The notes under the pieces are model-generated. The model ran no database searches, was not told where the DNA came from, and worked only from the letters and a program-made list of their open reading frames with translations. From positions 1-64,000 of the forward strand of contig JBIOVI010000006.1 of NCBI GenBank assembly GCA_044867645.1: a stretch of DNA of 64,000 nucleotides, written 5' to 3'. Made by a program: the position numbers and the translations under genes. Positions 48,302 through 59,740 of the stretch are shown piece by piece (the first letter of the stretch is position 1; every line of letters starts with the position of its first letter). The DNA comes from VRUE01 sp044867645. Its GTDB lineage: Bacteria; Actinomycetota; Thermoleophilia; Solirubrobacterales; 70-9.

Positions 48302-50893
48302 ATGTCCGATCGTGAACGCCGCGACGCTCGCTCGCTCCTGGCGCTCGCTCTCGCCATCGCCGGCGCGATCCTCGCCGCTCGGCTTCCTCGCTGGGCCGAC
48401 GCTCTCGCTGGTCCATCGGTGCGTCCGATCGTCGCCACCCTCGCCGCTGCCCTGGTGGTGTTTGCCTTCTTGCTCCTCCTCGTCCGCGCCGTCTGTATCC
48501 GGCGCGGCCTTCGCAGTCGCTCGACGGTGCTGATGCTTCCGGCGCCTTCCTTCGACCCGAGCGACGAGGCAGTTCTGCGTTTCGCCTCGGGCCTCGCTCG
48601 AAGTCGTCGGGTCGTGCGAGGGCTGCTGGACGGACCGGCGAGCGCCGTCCGCCTACGACTCGACACCGATCCAAAGGGACGCCTCCGCTACATGGTCGAA
48701 CTGCCAACCAGGGCGCGAGCCGCGCTCACTGCCGCTGCGGCAGCCTACGGAGAGGTCGAGCTGCGGGACGCCGACGAAACCACCAAGCCGAACGCGTCCA
48801 AGGGAGAGACCGCTCGGGCGGAGCTCGTCCTGGCCCGCCCCAGCATCGAGCCGCTTAGAGCGGCGGGCCTCGACCCCGATCCGCTTGCGGGGTTCGCTCG
48901 CGCGCTGCGAGGTCTCGCACCTGACCAAGGCGATGCCGTCAAGGTCTGTGTCGATCTGCTCCCGATCTCCCCGTCGAAGCGACGGCGACTGCAACGCCGC
49001 CTGCTCCGCGAGGCGCGTCGGCAGCGTCCTCCTGGCGAGGCCGCTATGGGGCAATCGCTGCCCGACCTGCTCGGGGGCGACGACGGCGCCCCGCCGCCAG
49101 CGGAGCTGGTCGGTCGCCGCGCCGGCCAGCGGGCGTTGACGAGCAAGCTGGGATCGCCGGAGCCGTTGTTCGTCGTCCAGGTGCTCGCGCGGGTCACCTC
49201 GCCGGTTCCGGGCCGCGCGAAGGCACGACTCCTGGCCCTGCTCGCAACCTTCGATGTCTTCGCCGGGGAGAACCACTGGCGAGTCTCTGGACTGCGGGTG
49301 CCTGGCGTCACCTTCCTTGGCTCCGACCTCCCCGGTCGGCGACGGCACTTCGACCGCCGACTTGACTCCGGCCTGTTCTCCCCCGCCCGGCGACGCTTTG
49401 TTACCGCCACGGAGATCGCCGGCCTGTTGAAGCCGCCGACGGTCAAGTGTCCGATTCCACAGGTGCTGCGATCGGCGGGTGCAATTCCGCCGCCGCCAGA
49501 AAGCCTGCCGACCTTTACCGGCCAGGATCGCCTCCTCCCGCTCGGGAAGGTCGAAACCGAATCCGGCGAACGTGTCGTCGGCGTCCCCCTCGCCGACACC
49601 TTCTTTTCCTATATGGCCGGCCGCTCGCGCTGGGGCAAGACGGAGGCCGCGATCTGCCAGTTCGTCCACCTCGCCCGCTCCGGGCAGGGCTGCTTTTTCT
49701 TGGACCCCCACGAGGACGGCTTGCAGAAGATCAAGGGCTATCTCGCCGACGAGGGTGTGCGCGAGCGAGTCATCGAGATCAACCTCGCCCGCCCCGACGA
49801 GCGGCAGCTTGGCTGGAACCTCTTTTCGGTGGATGGTCGCTCGGCGTCCCAGGCGCAGGGACAGGTGGATGCAGTGGTCGATGCGATCGCCAGCACGATG
49901 CGCTGGGACGAGCACAACACTCGCGCCCTCAACCTGACGACCCAGGCGGCGCAGGGATTGATCGCGCTCGCCCGCCACCTACCCCCCGAGCTGGCGCCGA
50001 CGATCTTCCAGATTCCAACTCTGCTCGGCAATGAGAGCTGGCGGGCTGCGGTGCTGCCCTTCCTCCCGGCGCCGACCAGGCAGTTCTTCACAGAGCGCTT
50101 CCCCCTGCTGAGCGAGGAGGCAGTGACGCCGGTCACGAATCTGATCGACCGCCTCCGGGCATCCCCGACCGTTTCTGCGCTGCTTGGCAATCCGAGATCG
50201 AGCTATGACATTCGGGGAGCGATGGACGAAGGGAAGATCGTCCTCGCTTGTCCCGGGGAGGGATCGACGCGGGATCGCCTGCTCGCCAACTTCCTGGTCT
50301 ACGACCTCCTCCATGCAGCCAAGAGTCGGCGAGAGCTGGATGCCGACGACCGGCGCTCGTTCTACGCGCTGCTGGACGAGGTGCAGACCTATGACGGCGC
50401 CTCCTCGGGCAACCTCGCCGCCCTGCTGGAGCAGACGGCCAAGTACGGAGCGCGGGTGTTCCTCTTCAACCAGAACCCCAGGCGACTGACCCCGACCACC
50501 CTGGAAGCGATTACGACCAACCGCTCTCATCTGATCGCCACGGCGCTGGGGACGAAGGCAGCCTCGCTGGTGGCGGGCGAGTTTGGCGGGTCGGTGGCCC
50601 CCGAGGTGATCGTCAACCTTCCCCGCTACACCTCGATCGCCTCAGTGACGCTTGGCGGCGAGGTAAGCCCGCCGTTTCTCGTTCGAGGTCTCCGGGTGGA
50701 CGATCTCTTCCCTAGCGCACGGCACCCGGAGGAAATCGCCCTGCTTGAGGAGGCCATCGACGGCGGGGGCAATCGGCGACCAGTCGCGGAGACCCTGGCC
50801 GCCCTCGACGGTCACGACAGCAGGATCGTCGAGCATCTGACCGGGGGCTCCAAGAGCACCGGCAGTCTCGACCTTGCCGAGGGGTCGTCATGA
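48302..50893 (+). CDS. VirD4/TraG-like coupling protein
   Basis: 863 residues from ATG 48302. Two N-terminal helices (LLALALAIAGAILAARL, PIVATLAAALVVFAFLLLLV) are followed by a 350-residue cytosolic region. The motor domain has Walker A AGRSRWGKTEAAICQ (about 440), then GCFFLDPHEDGLQKIKGYL. Walker B is FYALLDEVQTYDG (about 688), then AKYGARVFLFNQNPRRL and ITTNRSHLIATALGTKAAS. It should bring the DNA substrate to the channel. Start of the second transcription block after the 150-base gap; its stop overlaps the next ATG. Confidence 0.85.
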   Translation: MSDRERRDARSLLALALAIAGAILAARLPRWADALAGPSVRPIVATLAAALVVFAFLLLLVRAVCIRRGLRSRSTVLMLPAPSFDPSDEAVLRFASGLARSRRVVRGLLDGPASAVRLRLDTDPKGRLRYMVELPTRARAALTAAAAAYGEVELRDADETTKPNASKGETARAELVLARPSIEPLRAAGLDPDPLAGFARALRGLAPDQGDAVKVCVDLLPISPSKRRRLQRRLLREARRQRPPGEAAMGQSLPDLLGGDDGAPPPAELVGRRAGQRALTSKLGSPEPLFVVQVLARVTSPVPGRAKARLLALLATFDVFAGENHWRVSGLRVPGVTFLGSDLPGRRRHFDRRLDSGLFSPARRRFVTATEIAGLLKPPTVKCPIPQVLRSAGAIPPPPESLPTFTGQDRLLPLGKVETESGERVVGVPLADTFFSYMAGRSRWGKTEAAICQFVHLARSGQGCFFLDPHEDGLQKIKGYLADEGVRERVIEINLARPDERQLGWNLFSVDGRSASQAQGQVDAVVDAIASTMRWDEHNTRALNLTTQAAQGLIALARHLPPELAPTIFQIPTLLGNESWRAAVLPFLPAPTRQFFTERFPLLSEEAVTPVTNLIDRLRASPTVSALLGNPRSSYDIRGAMDEGKIVLACPGEGSTRDRLLANFLVYDLLHAAKSRRELDADDRRSFYALLDEVQTYDGASSGNLAALLEQTAKYGARVFLFNQNPRRLTPTTLEAITTNRSHLIATALGTKAASLVAGEFGGSVAPEVIVNLPRYTSIASVTLGGEVSPPFLVRGLRVDDLFPSARHPEEIALLEEAIDGGGNRRPVAETLAALDGHDSRIVEHLTGGSKSTGSLDLAEGSS

Positions 50894-51795
50894 GCGGAGG
50901 CGATCGGGTGCAACGGCTCGGGGATACCGGGGTCACGATCATCGAAAGCCTCTATCAGCACCGACTCCTATCCACCCATCAGGTTCACGACCTCCACACC
51001 CCCGCTACCAAGCCACGCGCCACCCAAGAAATCCTCGCCACGCTCCGAAACGCGGGGCTCTTGAGCCGCGTCCGCCTACCGGGTGGGCTTGCCGTCTGGT
51101 TCCTCGCCGCTCACGGAATCGAGACCGTCGAGGAAATCCCGAATCGAGTCGAGACGAGGCGGAAGACGATCTCCCCCGAGCACGCGGCCGGTCCCCTCCA
51201 AAGCCATACGCTCGCTGTCAACGATGTGGGTATCGCCTTCGTGCGGCTGGCCCGTGAGCGTGGCGACGAGTTCGGGCCCTTCGGATGGCGCCATGAGATC
51301 GCCCACCCGCTAGGTCCCCCCGGCAAGGGCAGGGAGCGGCTGATCGCGGATGCCGTCCTGACCTATCAGCTCATCGCGCCGAGAGGGTCACGCCTTCACT
51401 ATCGGTTCCTCGAGCTTGACCGCGCCAATCGTCCCACCGACGATCTGGCGGCAAAGCTCGGCCGCTACGGGCGCCTGTATCGGCGACCCGCCGCGTCCAG
51501 TGGTCGGGCGGCGAGCGGACATTGGAGCAAGCGCTACCCGGTCTTCCCAAACGTCCTCGTTGTTCTCGCAGGTCGGCCCCGGCCGGCCCTTGAGCGACGG
51601 CGACGCACCCTGCTCGCCCTTTGCCATGCAAACGCCGACCTGGCCCGGTCCCCGGAGCTCCAGGTCTTCGTTTGCCTGCTGCCGGACCTCGCCGAGAGCG
51701 GCCCGGCCGCGACGATCTTTCGGACCCCGGACGAGCCGGATCGCCCTGTCGATTGGCTCGGCGAAAACGGCTCCCAGCCTGGAGAACGGCCATGA
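50890..51795 (+). CDS. Replication-relaxation family protein (putative relaxase accessory)
   Basis: 301 residues. The N-terminus is a winged-helix unit (TIIESLYQHRLLSTHQVHDL, EILATLRNAGLLSRVRLPGG). A nuclease-like core follows (SHTLAVNDVGIAFVRLARER, GRERLIADAVLTYQL, YRFLELDRANRPTDDLAAKL, RYPVFPNVLVVLAG). That is the plan of the replication-relaxation (Replic_Relax) proteins common in actinobacterial elements with no MOB relaxase. It probably initiates or assists plasmid-like processing. The ATG overlaps the coupling-protein stop and the end overlaps the next small gene. Confidence 0.8.
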   Translation: MSGGDRVQRLGDTGVTIIESLYQHRLLSTHQVHDLHTPATKPRATQEILATLRNAGLLSRVRLPGGLAVWFLAAHGIETVEEIPNRVETRRKTISPEHAAGPLQSHTLAVNDVGIAFVRLARERGDEFGPFGWRHEIAHPLGPPGKGRERLIADAVLTYQLIAPRGSRLHYRFLELDRANRPTDDLAAKLGRYGRLYRRPAASSGRAASGHWSKRYPVFPNVLVVLAGRPRPALERRRRTLLALCHANADLARSPELQVFVCLLPDLAESGPAATIFRTPDEPDRPVDWLGENGSQPGERP

Positions 51796-52062
51796 CCCCT
51801 GGCCGGCAGCGAGGAGACGGATCGCGTCCCGGACAAGCCCGACACAATGGAACGCGATGCGCGCGACGGCATGGAGAGCATCCCCCTTCGAGCAGGACTC
51901 GTCGCTCGAAGTGCAACTCGGCCGGGGGCGAAGACCTCAAGGCGAGCATGACGGTGGAGCACACGAAGCCCGGCTCCGCCCAGGACGATCAGCTTCGCCG
52001 CGAGCAAGCCAAAGCCGTCTTCGACCTCCTCGCGTCGGTAATCCAACGGGAAGGGGATAGCG

Positions 52063-52073
<11 letters not shown>
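51792..52073 (+). CDS. Small protein, 93 aa, before the recombinase
   Basis: ATG 51792 overlaps the stop of the replication-relaxation gene; a later ATG 51950 would give a 41-residue form. The first 50 residues are Arg/His/Ser-rich and disordered-looking. The last 40 (AQDDQLRREQAKAVFDLL, ASVIQREGDSDGC) form an amphipathic helix. Being placed directly before, and overlapping by 11 bases, the serine recombinase, it is a candidate recombination directionality factor. That is a positional guess only. Confidence 0.5.
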
Positions 52074-53911
<1,838 letters not shown>

Positions 53912-53931
53912 ACGAACCGGCGTCGCCCGAC

Positions 53932-55050
53932 TTAGACAGCCACTAGCGGCTTACGTGCCGGCGTCGCCTCAATTCGGAGCATGGTCTTGAGCTGATCGGC
54001 CGGCGGCAGGCCGTCGCTCTCTAGAAGCTGCTGAAGGTCCACCGCATTCTCGCCCATGAGCCTTATGGCATCGCCGAGAAGCTTCGGCTCCTCCGGCGGA
54101 CCAGACGGACCGGGCTCACGGACTCTCCAGCCGCGTTTCGACATGTACTTGATCGCGGACTCGTAGTTGGTGGGAGTAATTAGCTCTAGCTCCCGGGCGC
54201 GGTAAAGGAGCGCACCCAGGGACATCCCCCACCGACTCTTGAGCGTGACGAGTTTCGGCCAGTCGATACGTCGACCAGCCGACCACTCCTCCCGCAGCGC
54301 GGCCGCCGGCACCAGCATGGCCGACGCGAAGCGCTCGGCCTGGCGCTCAAGTGGAGCACTCGCCGCCTCAGGATCAACGTGATGCATCACAAGATGCCCA
54401 AGCTCGTGGAGGGCATCGCGGCGAGAGCGCTCACGAATCCCCTTATCGGCGCCGAGGATCACCACTGGACGATTCGGCAGCGATGAGGAAAAGGCATCGA
54501 CATCGCCCGAAAGCAACGGGAGTCGGGCAACGACGATTCCGTGCCGCTCAAGCAGCCTTACGGCGTTGGTGATCGGCTCGTGCCCTAGGCCCCACAAGTT
54601 CCGCAGGTGATCGGCGACAGCCTCCACCTCCTCGGGCTGCTGCTGGGCGCTGACGGTGAGATCGCTCGGCACGTCATAGGCAGGAAGCCGGACCTTGCTC
54701 TCGATCACCCGTACCAGCTCCGCGAGGAGGACGGCATAAGCGGTCGCTTTCTCTCGGTCGACCTGTGACGTTCGCCGCAGGCTGCGGAAGAAGGTCTGCT
54801 CGGTTGGAAGCGTCAAAAGCTTCCGGCCGGTCGAGGCAAAAAAGCTCGCCGGCATCCCGAGCCGCAATGAAATCTCGGCCAGAGTTGATGCACGGGGCTT
54901 CGCGCTGCCACCCTCAAACTGGCTGACCGCGGCCGCCGAGAGACCTACGAGTTCCGCGAGCTCGGAGCGCTTGAAGCCGGCGAGCTGGCGAGCAAGCCGA
55001 AGACGGTCGGGATCGAACAGCGCCGCAGCGCTGCGGGCGTCGCCACTCAC
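53932..55050 (-). CDS. XRE-HTH plus ImmA/IrrE-type metallopeptidase
   Basis: 372 residues from GTG 55050. The N-terminal Cro/XRE helix-turn-helix is LRLARQLAGFKRSELAEL then GLSAAAVSQFEGGSAKP. The central peptidase has the zinc motif HELGH (about residue 217) and the later Glu ligand in ERQAERFASAMLVPAA, as in ImmA/IrrE (COG2856) proteins. These cleave partner repressors or antitoxins after a signal. It overlaps by four bases the 224-residue gene upstream, so the two probably form a functional pair. Its stop is 21 bases from the boxes of site J. Confidence 0.85.
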   Translation of the reverse strand: MSGDARSAAALFDPDRLRLARQLAGFKRSELAELVGLSAAAVSQFEGGSAKPRASTLAEISLRLGMPASFFASTGRKLLTLPTEQTFFRSLRRTSQVDREKATAYAVLLAELVRVIESKVRLPAYDVPSDLTVSAQQQPEEVEAVADHLRNLWGLGHEPITNAVRLLERHGIVVARLPLLSGDVDAFSSSLPNRPVVILGADKGIRERSRRDALHELGHLVMHHVDPEAASAPLERQAERFASAMLVPAAALREEWSAGRRIDWPKLVTLKSRWGMSLGALLYRARELELITPTNYESAIKYMSKRGWRVREPGPSGPPEEPKLLGDAIRLMGENAVDLQQLLESDGLPPADQLKTMLRIEATPARKPLVAV

Positions 55051-55721
55051 GATTCGCCCGCGGGATCCTGCCGACCATCCTCCTCAGCGTCGTCCCGCAT
55101 CTCCAGTCCGAAGTCCTCGTCGACCATCGCGTCGGAGGCTACATCTCCGTCCTCTTGCTCAGCGTCGTAGGGCGCGAGGTCGCTGAGGCAGTCGACCCAC
55201 TCCCACTCCCAGCCGTTGATCTCGTCGGCGTAGGGAGCCCCGACATCGACCCGATGCAACCCCTCTTTCGGGTCGCCGAAGTGGACGACCACGATGTGTT
55301 TGAGGTCCGGGTTCCCCGGCACCTGCAGCTCAGGCTCCTCGAAGACCAGCGCCAACTGTGCGGCGTTCTCGGCGACGAGCTCCAGCTTGACCTTGGAGGC
55401 GTTGAAGCGGACCTCGCGGACGTCGATCGCTCCGGGAGGCGCCTTGTAGATATGGAGCAGCAGGTTTCCCGGCAGTCGGAGGACCCAGGCGTTTCGCGGC
55501 TTCTCGACCTGGGCGCCCTCGATCAAGGAGACCACATCGCGCTCGATCACGAAGTGCAGGTTCTCGGAGACCGTGATGCCGAAGGTTTTGTTGTTGTCGC
55601 CGATGTCTTCGGGGGCGAAGCGTTGGCAGTTCTCGTCGTAGACCTGTTCTATGGCCGCCAAGAGCCCGACCCGAAAGTGCTCCCCCCAGGTTCCCGGCGC
55701 CACTTTTCTCCAATGGCTCAT
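55047..55721 (-). CDS. Partner of the ImmA/IrrE protein, 224 aa, unknown fold
   Basis: ATG 55721 (MSHWRKVAPGTWGEHFRVGL). The first 160 residues are mixed alpha/beta (AAIEQVYDENCQRFAPEDIG, NNKTFGITVSENLHFVIERD, NAWVLRLPGNLLLHIYKAPP, LKHIVVVHFGDPKEGLHRVD). The last 40 are strongly acidic. I recognise no domain. Its stop overlaps the peptidase start (GTGA), so production is coupled. By position it could be a toxin, or the substrate cleaved by the peptidase. Confidence 0.7.
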   Translation of the reverse strand: MSHWRKVAPGTWGEHFRVGLLAAIEQVYDENCQRFAPEDIGDNNKTFGITVSENLHFVIERDVVSLIEGAQVEKPRNAWVLRLPGNLLLHIYKAPPGAIDVREVRFNASKVKLELVAENAAQLALVFEEPELQVPGNPDLKHIVVVHFGDPKEGLHRVDVGAPYADEINGWEWEWVDCLSDLAPYDAEQEDGDVASDAMVDEDFGLEMRDDAEEDGRQDPAGES

Positions 55722-55865
55722 GGGTCGAGATCATGAATGGAGCCTCGGTCGGAAAACTGCAGCAGGAGGCGAGGTCGGGTGTTATGAACTTAAGTAGGCC
55801 GCATAACTCGAGCCGAAAGCGGCCAGCCAGTCCGTAGCTTCTGCGCGTCCGGATTCACGCCGGGT

Positions 55866-58145
55866 TCACTCGCCTCCGGGCGCCGCTTCGGCGACGCTGT
55901 CCTCGGCGCTGAAGTCAAGTGGGAAATCAGCGGCGCGATCAGCGAGCGCCCGCGTCAACTCGATCGCCGCCGCTAGCCCCGGCTCGGCTCCGAGCTGCAT
56001 CTGCTCAGCACGGGTGAGGATCGTCTCCATCGCAGCGGTCGGGATCTTGCCCTGAGCGTAGGCGAGCAGGAACTCGGGGACGAGGACCTCCTGATCCTCG
56101 GCTGGAGCCCGCTCCAAGAGCGCCCCAATCAGCCGCTGGGCTTCGATCGCTCGCCACCCCCACCAGCTCTCGTGCGCATTCAACCAGCGCACGACCGCGG
56201 CGAGAATCAGCGGATCGTAGTAGGAGCGGCCAATACTGGCGAGGTCGAAGACACGGAACTCCGGCGCCGGGCCGTCGTCGACCGCGCGCGCCCGCGCCAT
56301 CGCCGCGGCAACGGCTGCGTAGACGGCGCGCGCGTCTAGACGCTGCCCGAAGATCGAGTTGCGGGTCAACTTGGCCTCGGTCCCGGCGCCGTAGAAGAGC
56401 GCCGCCGGCTGCCCGTCGGGCTCGCTTTCGCCGTTGCAGAGGCGCAGACGCTGCTCGAAGAGGTCCTTGGCGGATCCGCTCAATCGCGCGGGATCGAGGT
56501 TCAGCAACAGCGTCTTCTCCTCGGCCAGCGGCGAACGATCAGGGATGATGCTGTGGAAGCCGGAGAAAAGAGCGTGGCCATAGGAGTTCTGCAGCGTCTC
56601 CCATTCGCGGGCGGTAGCCGGACGGGCGTGCAGGACAAGCCCCTGAAGCTCCAGATCGTGGTCGCGGTGGGCGTGCTGGATGCCGACCAAAGCCTTCTGC
56701 AGCGACCAGCCCGAAACCGCACCAACAGCGAAGACCGTCACCACGCCTGCCGCCGCCAGCCGGGCTGTCACCTGCTCGTCAAAATCCTCCTCCTCGATCG
56801 AGAAGCCGAGTGGCTCGCAACTGGGCGCCACCCTCTCCCGTACCTCAGCCCAGAAGTCGGCGAAACCCTCGCTAGTCAGCTCATGGGTGGGCACGAGGAC
56901 GAGATCGGAGTCCCGGCGGAAGCCCTCACCCGCCAACTCGACCGTCTCCCCTAGTCGCTCAGCCGCCAGCGTTCGGAAGATGGGGTCGGCGATCAGCTCG
57001 TTGACTCGCAGGCGGATCGGCATCAAGCCGCTTGAGCGCAGCGCCGGGACTGGCGCCACCGAGCGGCTCTCCACCGCGATCGCGCCATGGTCCGAGCACG
57101 CTTCCCAGAGCCGCCAGTTGGCGCGTGCGTCTGCGACCGAGGGCATAATCGGTACCAGCTGCCCCGGCAGCATCCCGTCAAAGGTATAGGGATTGATAGG
57201 GATGATCCGCGCCCGCTTGGCGCTGTGGCAGTCCTCGCATTCCTCCTGGCCCATGGCGCCCCCCCGCAGCAGGGGCTCTTCCCCGGGCAGTGGCGACCAG
57301 GTAAGGATTTCCTCGCGATCGGGAGCAGCTTGCTTGTCGAGCATGACGACGATGAGGGGGTTTTCGAGGCTCTCGCGCTGGCGCTCGATCGCCCGCAGGA
57401 GGCGGTCGCGCACCGCGCCGGAGGAGTTGACCGAAACCAGGGCGACGACTCGGCCGTCGTCGCCAGCGGCCATTTCCACCGCGGCATCGACATCGACGCT
57501 GTTGCGCGGGTAGCGATCGAGGACGGCGACTGGGCCCGGCTCACAGCCGGCTTCGACCATCATCCGCTGCACCGCCTCGATCACTGGCGTCAGGGTGCCG
57601 GTGTCAATCACGAACCCGGTCCGCGGGTGCACCCACTCAAGCAACCAGGAAGCAATAACGCGGGCGTCGCGGGGGGCGCGGATCGCATCAGCGAGCTTGG
57701 CAAATTCGGGCGCGTGCTCGCCGGAGGGGAGGCGAAAGTGGTAGCGCTGTGGCCGCCAGATCGCTTTGCCCCATTCCAGCAGCGCCTCGAGCTCAATTGC
57801 CCGCGCGGCGGCGACATCGACGGCGAGTACCTCACCCCCACCCAACGCGCGCAACGCCGGCGACTCGCCGAGCGGGTGGGTCAGGAGCGCCGCCTGCATC
57901 GGCAGAGCCCAGCGCTCGAGGATGGCCTCGAGTTCCTCCGCGCCAGTGTCGTCGGCGAGACGGAAGAGCAGCTTGGCGCGGGGCTCCCGCAACACCGTCG
58001 GGGGCAGCTCGCGGATCCGTTCGGCCTGCGCGGCGGAGGATAGATCGACGAAGACGACGCTGCCGCGCCCACGGGGGATGCCGTAGCTGCGCACGCCACC
58101 GCTGCGGATCGACACGTAGGAATGCGGGCTCGGGTGCGACCGCAT
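55866..58145 (-). CDS. Large protein with PRTase-like region, partner of GHKL ATPase
   Basis: 759 residues from ATG 58145, seven bases after the ATPase gene. Residues 155-290 have a strand order resembling type I phosphoribosyltransferases: HPRTGFVIDTGTLTPVIEAV, then GPVAVLDRYPRNSVDVDAAV, then GRVVALVSVNSSGAVRDRLL, where SVNSSG sits at the place of the DDVxTTG PRPP loop. A CxxC pair occurs in QEECEDCHSAKRARIIPINP. The rest is mainly helical with no known domain. Enzyme activity is uncertain because the PRPP-loop acids are absent. The pairing suggests a defence or stress-sensing system. Confidence 0.55.
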   Translation of the reverse strand: MRSHPSPHSYVSIRSGGVRSYGIPRGRGSVVFVDLSSAAQAERIRELPPTVLREPRAKLLFRLADDTGAEELEAILERWALPMQAALLTHPLGESPALRALGGGEVLAVDVAAARAIELEALLEWGKAIWRPQRYHFRLPSGEHAPEFAKLADAIRAPRDARVIASWLLEWVHPRTGFVIDTGTLTPVIEAVQRMMVEAGCEPGPVAVLDRYPRNSVDVDAAVEMAAGDDGRVVALVSVNSSGAVRDRLLRAIERQRESLENPLIVVMLDKQAAPDREEILTWSPLPGEEPLLRGGAMGQEECEDCHSAKRARIIPINPYTFDGMLPGQLVPIMPSVADARANWRLWEACSDHGAIAVESRSVAPVPALRSSGLMPIRLRVNELIADPIFRTLAAERLGETVELAGEGFRRDSDLVLVPTHELTSEGFADFWAEVRERVAPSCEPLGFSIEEEDFDEQVTARLAAAGVVTVFAVGAVSGWSLQKALVGIQHAHRDHDLELQGLVLHARPATAREWETLQNSYGHALFSGFHSIIPDRSPLAEEKTLLLNLDPARLSGSAKDLFEQRLRLCNGESEPDGQPAALFYGAGTEAKLTRNSIFGQRLDARAVYAAVAAAMARARAVDDGPAPEFRVFDLASIGRSYYDPLILAAVVRWLNAHESWWGWRAIEAQRLIGALLERAPAEDQEVLVPEFLLAYAQGKIPTAAMETILTRAEQMQLGAEPGLAAAIELTRALADRAADFPLDFSAEDSVAEAAPGGE

Positions 58146-58152
58146 CTGCGGC

Positions 58153-59115
58153 TCAGCCCAGCAGGGGCAGGCGCAGCGAGATCACGCTCCCGGCCGCGGT
58201 CGCGGCGTCCGGGAAGGCGGTGACGCCATTCTCGACGCTGACACTCGTGCCCTCGACGGCGAGGAACATCGACCCGCCCGCGTCTTGAACGAGCTGGGTG
58301 AGGCGTGAGAGGCCAATCCCGCGGGCGCGCCCCCACTGCGGCAGGCGACCCTCTAGGAGCGCGGGCAGGAGCTCGACGTCTGCGGGGGCGTCGGGGAGCT
58401 TGCCGCGAAGCGTGTTAGTAATCCCGGCGCCGGTGTCAAGGACCGCGAGGTTCAGCCATGTCGCCTCCCCGCCCGCGTCGGCCTCGATCTCGATCCGGGC
58501 CAGCGAGCTGACCGCGGGCGTCGCCTCGGTAACAGCGTGCTCGGTGATATTGACGACGAGTTGGTCTAGGGCGAAGCCAACCTCGGCGATCCGCTCCAGC
58601 GCACTGTCGCCGGTGAGGCGAGTACCGAGCCAGCGGCGAACGACCCGGGTGATGCTGGCGGGGCCCGGCGGCGTCGTCGTGCGGTGGGGATTAAGGAAGA
58701 TGGCGTGGCTCGGCCCGAAGAGGCCAGTGGAGCGGTCAGGCTCGGTGCTGAACATCGCCGCCCGGAAGGCGCCGGTGCCAGGCGTCCAGGTGGCGCCGAG
58801 AAGGGCGTCGGCGAGCGGGGATCGGGGATCGGCAAAGGTGGTTGCCTCCCCCCGGGAGCTAAGCGCGGCAGCGAGACCGGAACGGAAGACGTTGGCGAGA
58901 AGCGCGTCGTCAGGCTCGTGCCTGATTCGCAGAGGGATCCGGCCGAGGTCGGCCATCAGGGCGCCAGCGAAGACGGCGCCCGCGAAGAAGTCGTCGGGTG
59001 GTTCGCGCAGGCGCAGCGAGACTTCGAGCGGATCCCCCTCGTTACTGTGGTGGGCGCATTTCCGCAGCCGCTCCAGGCTGTCGGTATCGAGCTTGTCGAG
59101 CTCGAATACGCTCAA
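58153..59115 (-). CDS. GHKL (HSP90/histidine-kinase-like) ATPase
   Basis: 320 residues from TTG 59115 after GGGGGAGG. The C-terminal half is a GHKL ATPase: N-box FALDQLVVNITEHAVTEA, G1 box LAVLDTGAGITNTLRG, G2 box WGRARGIGLSRLTQLVQ and the last strands MFLAVEGTSVSVENGVT. There is no DHp domain or phospho-acceptor His, so it is not a histidine kinase. The N-terminal 170 residues (DLGRIPLRIRHEPDDALLAN, FRSGLAAALSSRGEATTF) have no family I know. It is first in an operon with the PRTase-like protein. The stand-alone ATPase probably senses a signal and controls its partner. Confidence 0.75.
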   Translation of the reverse strand: MSVFELDKLDTDSLERLRKCAHHSNEGDPLEVSLRLREPPDDFFAGAVFAGALMADLGRIPLRIRHEPDDALLANVFRSGLAAALSSRGEATTFADPRSPLADALLGATWTPGTGAFRAAMFSTEPDRSTGLFGPSHAIFLNPHRTTTPPGPASITRVVRRWLGTRLTGDSALERIAEVGFALDQLVVNITEHAVTEATPAVSSLARIEIEADAGGEATWLNLAVLDTGAGITNTLRGKLPDAPADVELLPALLEGRLPQWGRARGIGLSRLTQLVQDAGGSMFLAVEGTSVSVENGVTAFPDAATAAGSVISLRLPLLG

Positions 59116-59536
59116 ACCTCCCCCTTCCCGCAGTCGCCGGCAGCAGATCGATCAGGCAACGAACCGCTACGCACAGGACGAATCTGGCAGCACGACCGGA
59201 CGGATTTCGATGTGCTCCGCATCGCCAGACCTTAGCCGCCGCGCGGTGCTGGCGAAGTCAACCCAGTGCCGCCCGGACTCCGAGCTTGAGGCTTAACCGC
59301 TGGATGGCGATCGAGGGTGCCACCGCCCTTGACCTCGAACTGACCGGCGCTGCCGGGGTCCCAGCGGGGTGTAACACCGGCGATCGTAGGTGAACCGGTA
59401 GCCCTGTTTTAAGGGCTGGAATCGACCCCTCCCAGACCTCACCTTGCCCCACAGCTTGCCCCACGGCCATTTTTGCACCCTGTTGTCTGTAAGACAACAA
59501 AACCAAAAGGCCCGCAAATGCGGGCCTTTTATCCTA
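59116..59536. repeat. Site K, left half beside the intact tRNA (boxes 59444-59463)
   Basis: Boxes TTGCCCCA at 59444 and 59456 (12 apart) follow GACCTCACC. Then come TTTTTGCACCCTGTTGTCTG, a small perfect inverted repeat TGTTGTCT/AGACAACA (59481-59499), the terminator, and the acceptor end of the tRNA. Bases 59116-59430 show no gene I can support. Confidence 0.75.
59505..59530 (-). terminator. Terminator of tRNA-fMet
   Basis: AAAAGGCCCGC/GCGGGCCTTTT stem followed on the minus strand by TTTTGGTTTTG, beginning 7 bases after the tRNA 3' end. Confidence 0.85.
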
Positions 59537-59610
<74 letters not shown>

Positions 59611-59740
59611 GCGGTAGGTCAATGCTAGCAATGGGGCGCGGAGCGGCCTAGGGACCCTGGCCTGGCGCAGGGGGCCTTGCGTTGCGGCCGGAGGGGCGGG
59701 GGTCCTCTGGGTTGGGGGCCATCTAAAGTGCCCGGCCCTC

